This document shows positions 60,029-64,000 of a stretch of DNA of 64,000 bases, piece after piece. Position 1 is the first letter of the stretch. Each line of letters starts with the position of its first letter. Under the pieces are notes generated by a model. The model was not told where the DNA came from. It did no database searches and saw only the letters and a program-made list of their open reading frames with translations. The stretch lies in the NCBI GenBank assembly GCA_025559845.1, contig CP048470.1, positions 1,349,001-1,413,000 on the forward strand, given 5' to 3'. The position numbers and the translations under genes are program-made. This DNA comes from Agrobacterium tumefaciens. GTDB taxonomy: Bacteria > Pseudomonadota > Alphaproteobacteria > Rhizobiales > Rhizobiaceae.

Positions 60029-60640
60029 ATGACAAAAGTCGCACTGATCGGAGCATCCGGTAATGCCGGATCGCGTATTCTCAAGGAACTCTCGGACCGC
60101 GGCCACCAGGTCACCGCCATTGCCCGAAACCCTGAAAAGATTGCAACATTGGCCAACGTGACGGCTCTTAAAGGTGACGTGTACGATGGGCAAGGATTGG
60201 CTGCTCTGTTGAAGGGGCATGACGCCGTGATCTCGTCAGTTCACTTCACCGCGAGCGATGCAGCTACCCTGGTCGCGGCGGTGCGTGCATCCGGTGTGAC
60301 GCGTTATCTCGTTGTTGGCGGTGCAGGCAGCCTGGAAGTGGCGCCGGGTGCGCGTCTGGTCGATCAACCCGATTTTCCGGCCCTGTACAAGGCGGAAGCA
60401 TCGAAGGGGGCCGAATTCCTCGACTTGCTGAAGACGGTTGAAGACCTCGACTGGACGTTCCTTTCGCCTTCGGCGATGTTTGTCCCTGGTGAACGCACCG
60501 GAAAGTTCCGCCTCGGCAAAGATGCCCTGCTTGCCAACGATCAGGGCTCCAGCATTTCCTTCGAGGATTACGCCATCGCGCTCGTAGACGAAATTGAGAA
60601 GCCAGCGCATGTGCGCCAGCGTTTCACGGTCGGATACTAA
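60029..60640 (+). CDS. NAD(P)-binding NmrA-like oxidoreductase
   Basis: A 203-residue Rossmann-fold protein of the atypical short-chain dehydrogenase (NmrA/YwnB) group: KVALIGASGNAGSRILKELSDRGHQVTAIARNPEKI with the GxxGxxG nucleotide loop, LKGDVYD and YLVVGGAGSLEVAPG. No classical YxxxK pair is evident, so a catalytic or redox-sensing role is open. AAGGAG lies before the ATG. It is divergent from the HxlR regulator and followed after 32 bp by the SnoaL-like gene. Confidence 0.88.
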   Translation: MTKVALIGASGNAGSRILKELSDRGHQVTAIARNPEKIATLANVTALKGDVYDGQGLAALLKGHDAVISSVHFTASDAATLVAAVRASGVTRYLVVGGAGSLEVAPGARLVDQPDFPALYKAEASKGAEFLDLLKTVEDLDWTFLSPSAMFVPGERTGKFRLGKDALLANDQGSSISFEDYAIALVDEIEKPAHVRQRFTVGY

Positions 60641-60672
60641 GTCGTTCTCAAGAACAATGTAAGGGAGACACC

Positions 60673-61143
60673 ATGGTCAGATCTCTGAAGCTGCTTATGG
60701 GCGCCACTGTCATTCTTGTTGCCGCAACAATGCCCGTTTTCGCTCAAACGGCCTCTCGCAATCTTGTGCAGGAAGAAGCAAACCGCAAACTTGTGATCGA
60801 ATTTTACGATCGTTTCTTCAATAGGCATGAAACTGAAGAAGCGGCCAGGGTGGTGGCCGACGACTACAGACAGCACAATCCGCAGGTGCCGGATGGCAAG
60901 GCGCCTTTCCTGTCGTTTTTCACTGGTTTCTTCAAGGACAACCCCAACTCCAAAGCGCGCATTGTGCGCAGTTCCACGGATGGAGATCTGGTCTGGCTAC
61001 ACATCCACTCCACCAATGGTGAGAAGGATAATGGCCAGGCTGTTGTCGACATCTTCCGGGTCGCGGATGGCAAAATTGTCGAACATTGGGACGTGATCCA
61101 GAACGTGCCTGAAACGTCAGCAAACCAGAACACGATGTTCTGA
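60673..61143 (+). CDS. Exported SnoaL-like / NTF2-fold protein
   Basis: A 156-residue protein with a signal peptide (MVRSLKLLMGATVILVAATMPVFA) followed by a SnoaL-like NTF2-fold domain: LVIEFYDRFFNRHETEEAARVVADDYRQHNPQVPDGKAPFLSFFTGFF, WLHIHSTNGEKDNGQAVVDIFRVADGKIVEHWDVIQNVPE. Such proteins are annotated as SnoaL-like polyketide cyclases without proof. It follows the NmrA-like gene, likely as one transcription unit that ends at the hairpin terminator downstream. Confidence 0.85.
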   Translation: MVRSLKLLMGATVILVAATMPVFAQTASRNLVQEEANRKLVIEFYDRFFNRHETEEAARVVADDYRQHNPQVPDGKAPFLSFFTGFFKDNPNSKARIVRSSTDGDLVWLHIHSTNGEKDNGQAVVDIFRVADGKIVEHWDVIQNVPETSANQNTMF

Positions 61144-61164
61144 CGAACAAAACAGGCCTGTAAT

Positions 61165-61200
61165 GAAAAAAGGGCCGGGCGTTGTCGCCCGGCCTTTTTG
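61165..61200. terminator. Bidirectional terminator
   Basis: GGCCGGGCG-TTGT-CGCCCGGCC (61173-61194), with A-rich left and TTTTT right flanks, forms a strong stem usable in both directions between the SnoaL-like gene and the convergent iolG. Confidence 0.88.
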
Positions 61201-61212
61201 CCTTTCGCCGTT

Positions 61213-62205
61213 TCAAGCGACAGAAACAGCTGTTTTCGTTTGTGCGGATTTAAGGGCGGCATCCGCCAGCTTGAGGGCAACGAGCCCGTCGGTAATGGAT
61301 GGCGACGGCGCCTTATTGTTCTGGATGCAATCGATGAACGCCGTGATTTCCGCAGCATAAGCGGCGGTATAACGCGTCATGAAAAAATCATGCAGAGGCG
61401 GGCGTGTATAGCCGTCCGCATTGGCGATCTCTATGGAAACCGGACGCTGGTTTTCGGCAGCCGCCGAGCCAAGAGAACCGTGTACTTCAATGCGCTGGTC
61501 GTAACCATATGTGGCGCGGCGTGAGTTCGAAATGATGGCCTGTTTTCCGCTCTTGGTGGTGAGAATGACACTGGCACTGTCGAAATCGCCAAGCGCACCG
61601 ATCTCGGGATTTACGAGAACGGAACCGCTTGCGAAGACGTCGCTTACCTCTTCGCCGAGCAGGAAACGCGCCATATCGAAATCGTGGATGGTCATGTCAC
61701 GGAAAATGCCGCCGGACACCTTGATATAGTCTCCAGGCGGCGGGCCGGGATCACGGCTGGTGATCGTCACCATTTCCACCTTGCCGATGCGGCCATCTTC
61801 GATCGCCTTGTGAACGGCCTGAAAATGAGGGTCGAAACGGCGATTGAAGCCAAGCATGACCTTCGCGCCGGTTTCCTGAACCACCTTTGCGCAGGCTTCT
61901 GCACGTGCAACGTCGAGGTCGACGGGTTTTTCACAGAAGATCGCTTTGCCGGCGCGCGAAAAGCGCTCGATCAGGTCGGAATGCGTATTGGTCGGAGTGC
62001 AGATGATGACGGCATCGATGTCCTTGTTCGCCAGGACGTCGTCAATTGTGCTGACGGCACATCCTGTTTCCTCTGCGATTGCCTTCGCTGCGTTTTCCAT
62101 TGCATCGACCACGGCGACCAGCTTCGCGCGACTGTCCGTCGCGATTGCCTTGGCGTGAACCTTGCCGATGCGGCCAGCGCCAAGCAGTGCCAGTTTCGTA
62201 ACCAT
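61213..62205 (-). CDS. iolG: Inositol 2-dehydrogenase (Gfo/Idh/MocA family)
   Basis: A 330-residue NAD-dependent oxidoreductase that converts myo-inositol to scyllo-inosose. N-terminal Rossmann loop LALLGAGRIGKVHAKAI; CEKPVDLD with the catalytic Lys near 95; GFNRRFDPHF; the second active-site motif GGIFRDMTIHDFDMARFL (D-x3-H). The sequence is close to the rhizobial IdhA/IolG as I know it. It stands alone here; its upstream region holds an IolR-like site. The other iol genes are presumably elsewhere. Confidence 0.9.
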   Translation of the reverse strand: MVTKLALLGAGRIGKVHAKAIATDSRAKLVAVVDAMENAAKAIAEETGCAVSTIDDVLANKDIDAVIICTPTNTHSDLIERFSRAGKAIFCEKPVDLDVARAEACAKVVQETGAKVMLGFNRRFDPHFQAVHKAIEDGRIGKVEMVTITSRDPGPPPGDYIKVSGGIFRDMTIHDFDMARFLLGEEVSDVFASGSVLVNPEIGALGDFDSASVILTTKSGKQAIISNSRRATYGYDQRIEVHGSLGSAAAENQRPVSIEIANADGYTRPPLHDFFMTRYTAAYAAEITAFIDCIQNNKAPSPSITDGLVALKLADAALKSAQTKTAVSVA

Positions 62206-62252
62206 TATTCCTCCCGTTGCTCATAACTGCCCTCCACTCCCTGGAAGGCAGA

Positions 62253-62292
62253 ACGTAGAATTCTCTACGTGAAAATATGGAATATATGTTCT
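62253..62292 (-). promoter_or_regulatory. Dyads upstream of iolG, including an IolR-like site
   Basis: ACGTAGA-ATTC-TCTACGT (62253-62270) is a perfect dyad. Next to it GGAA-TATATG-TTCT (62279-62292) fits the GGAA-N6-TTCC pattern reported for IolR in Sinorhizobium, with one mismatch. I infer inositol-responsive repression. The rest of the 270-bp gap up to 62476 shows nothing else that I can support. Confidence 0.5.
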
Positions 62293-62476
62293 ATTTTGCT
62301 AGATCGACAGGTGCATCATGTCAAGCGATTTAAACGAGCAGATGCATCCCTTTCGGGCGCTGGTTTGACGTGTCCGGTCACAATGCACCTGACGTTTGGT
62401 TAAGATGAAAAAAAGCGCGCCGCAGTCATCGATGATGGCGTATCCGCATGACAAATGCGTTTTTTATATCAGTCGC

Positions 62477-63712
62477 TTATGCATGGCTTTGCGCGGGGAG
62501 GGCATAGACTTCCACAGGGGTTTCAAGTCCACGAAGCAGCCAGGGTCCGAGGTTTTCCAGCTTGTCGCTACATCCTGCCGCGTTGACGAACTCCTTGGAA
62601 AAGAGAACCGGGCGCCCGGTGTCTTTCGTCAGGGTTTCAAGGCGGGATGCTATGTTCACGGCTGGGCCGATGACTGTGAAATCCAGACGGGTTTTCGAAC
62701 CGATGTTGCCATACATGACATCGCCGATATGAACGCCGATGCCGTACCCCAGATGTTCGTGGCCTTTCTGCCTGTTGACTTCATTGAGCGCGGCAAGCCC
62801 TTCCTGCGCCTTGCCAATCGCCTTGAGAAGATTGTGGCAGGCGTCGGGATTGCTGAGTGGAAAAACCGCCAGCAATCCGTCGCCCATAAACTTCAGGATC
62901 TCCCCACCAAATTCCTCGATCGGGTCGCACATAGCGTCGAAATAGCCGTTGAGCAGTTCGATCACATCGTCTCTCGGCCAAAGGTCGGAAATATGTGTGA
63001 AATTGCGCAGATCGCAGATCAGGATCGCCGCGCCGACTGTGGCGCCGCTTCCGCGTGTCGTTGCGCCATCCAGAATCTTCGCCCCAGCATGTGGCCCGAC
63101 ATAGGTTTCCAGCAATGTCCGCGCCATGCGATTTTTGACCCTGATCTCGCTGACGAGCGCGAGCGCGGGTATAAGATTTTTCAACGTTGCGATTTCAGCA
63201 TCAGAAAACCCGCCTAGGCGATCGCTGGCGAAACTCGCCACATGCCGTTTTTCGAACGTGTGTTCTATTGGCCAGGCACAATAATCTGTCATTCCCTCGG
63301 CGAGAAGATCGTCATAGATCGCATATCCGGCCCCGTTCGTTGCGCCGCTTTGCAGTCGCTGGCGAACCTCCTGAGCACCACGATGGATCTCGCTGATAGG
63401 ACTGTTGATATATTCCGGAGAACTTTCCGATCCGTACCCGAATGTATCGATGTCGGCGGCTTCGATGCCCGGCTTCCAGATTATGCGCGCACCAAGCCAT
63501 TGCGGGTGGCGAACCTGGAAGGCAAGGACGGCACGTGCGATGGAAACGCCTTCAGCACGCAACCGCTCGCACATTTCCACAAATATTTCGTCGATGAAAC
63601 GCTGACCCTTGGTATCGGTCACGAGCCAGTCGAGGATGCCGGTTTTTTCCGTCGGCCAAAGATTGAGCGTCGACGCCGAAATGAGATCCTCGGTGTTATC
63701 GCGAAGTGTCAT
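62477..63712 (-). CDS. Class III adenylate/guanylate cyclase
   Basis: A 411-residue nucleotide cyclase. The C-terminal catalytic domain (about 215-385) contains ILICDLRNFTHISD with the metal-binding Asp, FGGEILKFMGDGLLAVFP with the second Asp, GYGIGVHIGDVMYGNIG and FTVIGPAVNIASRLE. The Lys in EILKFMGDG supports ATP over GTP. The N-terminal 190 residues form a GAF-like sensor region without membrane segments (FQVRHPQWLGARIIWKPGIE, YAIYDDLLAEGMTDYCAWPI). Rhizobia have many such cyclases. ATG at 63712 is chosen; the frame upstream to 63838 is not homologous. Confidence 0.9.
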   Translation of the reverse strand: MTLRDNTEDLISASTLNLWPTEKTGILDWLVTDTKGQRFIDEIFVEMCERLRAEGVSIARAVLAFQVRHPQWLGARIIWKPGIEAADIDTFGYGSESSPEYINSPISEIHRGAQEVRQRLQSGATNGAGYAIYDDLLAEGMTDYCAWPIEHTFEKRHVASFASDRLGGFSDAEIATLKNLIPALALVSEIRVKNRMARTLLETYVGPHAGAKILDGATTRGSGATVGAAILICDLRNFTHISDLWPRDDVIELLNGYFDAMCDPIEEFGGEILKFMGDGLLAVFPLSNPDACHNLLKAIGKAQEGLAALNEVNRQKGHEHLGYGIGVHIGDVMYGNIGSKTRLDFTVIGPAVNIASRLETLTKDTGRPVLFSKEFVNAAGCSDKLENLGPWLLRGLETPVEVYALPAQSHA

Positions 63713-63921
63713 GAGCGGATTCCCGAAATGTGGCCGGCTCTCGGTCGTGCAGGCAGCGCCCGGCGGATGCCGGTGACCACGCTCATGTGGTGCTGAAAAG
63801 CGAAATTTTAAGAGAAGCGTCGGAAATAGTTTCGCCATTTCTGATGGCGAATATTCAAACGCCGCCGGAATGCTCCATCAAGAACATTCCGTTGGCGGCG
63901 GTTAAATCGGAGCGCAGAAGA

Positions 63922-64000
63922 TCAGATGACAGCTTCGACGGGGATGTTCAAAGCAGCCGCAACGCGCTTGATGCGTATCGGATCGCTGTCAGTGCCCTCT
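63922..64000 (-). CDS. 3' end of an unidentified gene (cut by the window)
   Basis: Minus-strand codons ending in a TGA at 63922-63924 encode the last 25 residues, including DSDPIRIKRVAAALNIPVEA. The helix-turn pattern RIKRVAAALNIPVEAV is compatible with a Cro/CI-type helix-turn-helix protein, but too little is visible to name it. No frame of comparable quality occupies the opposite strand here. Confidence 0.4.
   Translation of the reverse strand, partial: EGTDSDPIRIKRVAAALNIPVEAVI

Overview
The window looks like a chromosomal segment of an Agrobacterium/Rhizobium-type alphaproteobacterium. The main signs are rhizobial flagellin termini, a CpdR-type cell-cycle regulator, a NasS/NasT-controlled nitrate operon, a ROSE-type heat-shock leader, an MmgR/suhB-like small RNA, an Agrobacterium-type N-carbamoyl-D-amino acid hydrolase and a myo-inositol dehydrogenase. 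Most of it is ordinary, densely packed, GC-rich chromosome with compact operons. No tool was run, so family assignments rest on motifs read by eye.

Accessory region (about 0.94-8.13 kb). After the 3' end of a flagellin gene there is a 7.2-kb integrated element bounded by a perfect 20-bp direct repeat. The right copy is the 3' end of an intact tRNA-Gln(CTG) gene and the left copy is the displaced tRNA end. The element carries a tyrosine integrase next to the left end, a translationally coupled three-gene operon (restriction-nuclease-like protein, small winged-helix-like middle protein, SMC/Rad50-like ABC ATPase with a CxxC hook), a 5'-truncated DUF488 gene and an exported ClpP-like/SH3/SPOR-like protein. 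The three-gene operon has the architecture of the ABC-three-component (ABC-3C) conflict systems and is the best candidate for an undescribed system here.

Metabolic blocks. 8.3-11.8 kb: Lrp regulator divergent from arginase and ornithine cyclodeaminase, then an EamA exporter. 12.0-19.1 kb: a 5-oxoproline-type operon (pxpA, DUF1445, fused pxpB-pxpC, biotin carboxylase/BCCP fusion, and an NRAMP-fold transporter without the usual metal ligands) divergent from a GntR regulator. 19.2-31.6 kb: assimilatory nitrate module nasT-nasS / nrtABC-nirBD-nasA-cysG, with a sigma-54 promoter and an ANTAR-type antitermination leader before nrtA. 31.5-39.5 kb: kdpFABCDE on the opposite strand, headed by an extra 27-codon membrane ORF.

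39.8-50.7 kb holds stress and housekeeping genes: 1-Cys peroxiredoxin, LysR with a bile-acid-symporter-family transporter, Hsp20 with a ROSE thermometer, YceI with cytochrome b561, a candidate sRNA, PldB-like lipase, HisN-like phosphatase, MmgR-like sRNA, HutG, CpdR, tRNA-Val(GAC) and a chemoreceptor. 50.8-59.3 kb is a single-strand catabolic operon combining a PotABCD-like ABC importer, an N-carbamoyl-D-amino acid hydrolase, an XRE-cupin regulator, an adenine-deaminase-family amidohydrolase and a fold-III PLP enzyme; its substrate is not obvious. The end holds an HxlR/NmrA pair, a SnoaL-like exported protein, iolG, a class III cyclase and the 3' end of a further gene.
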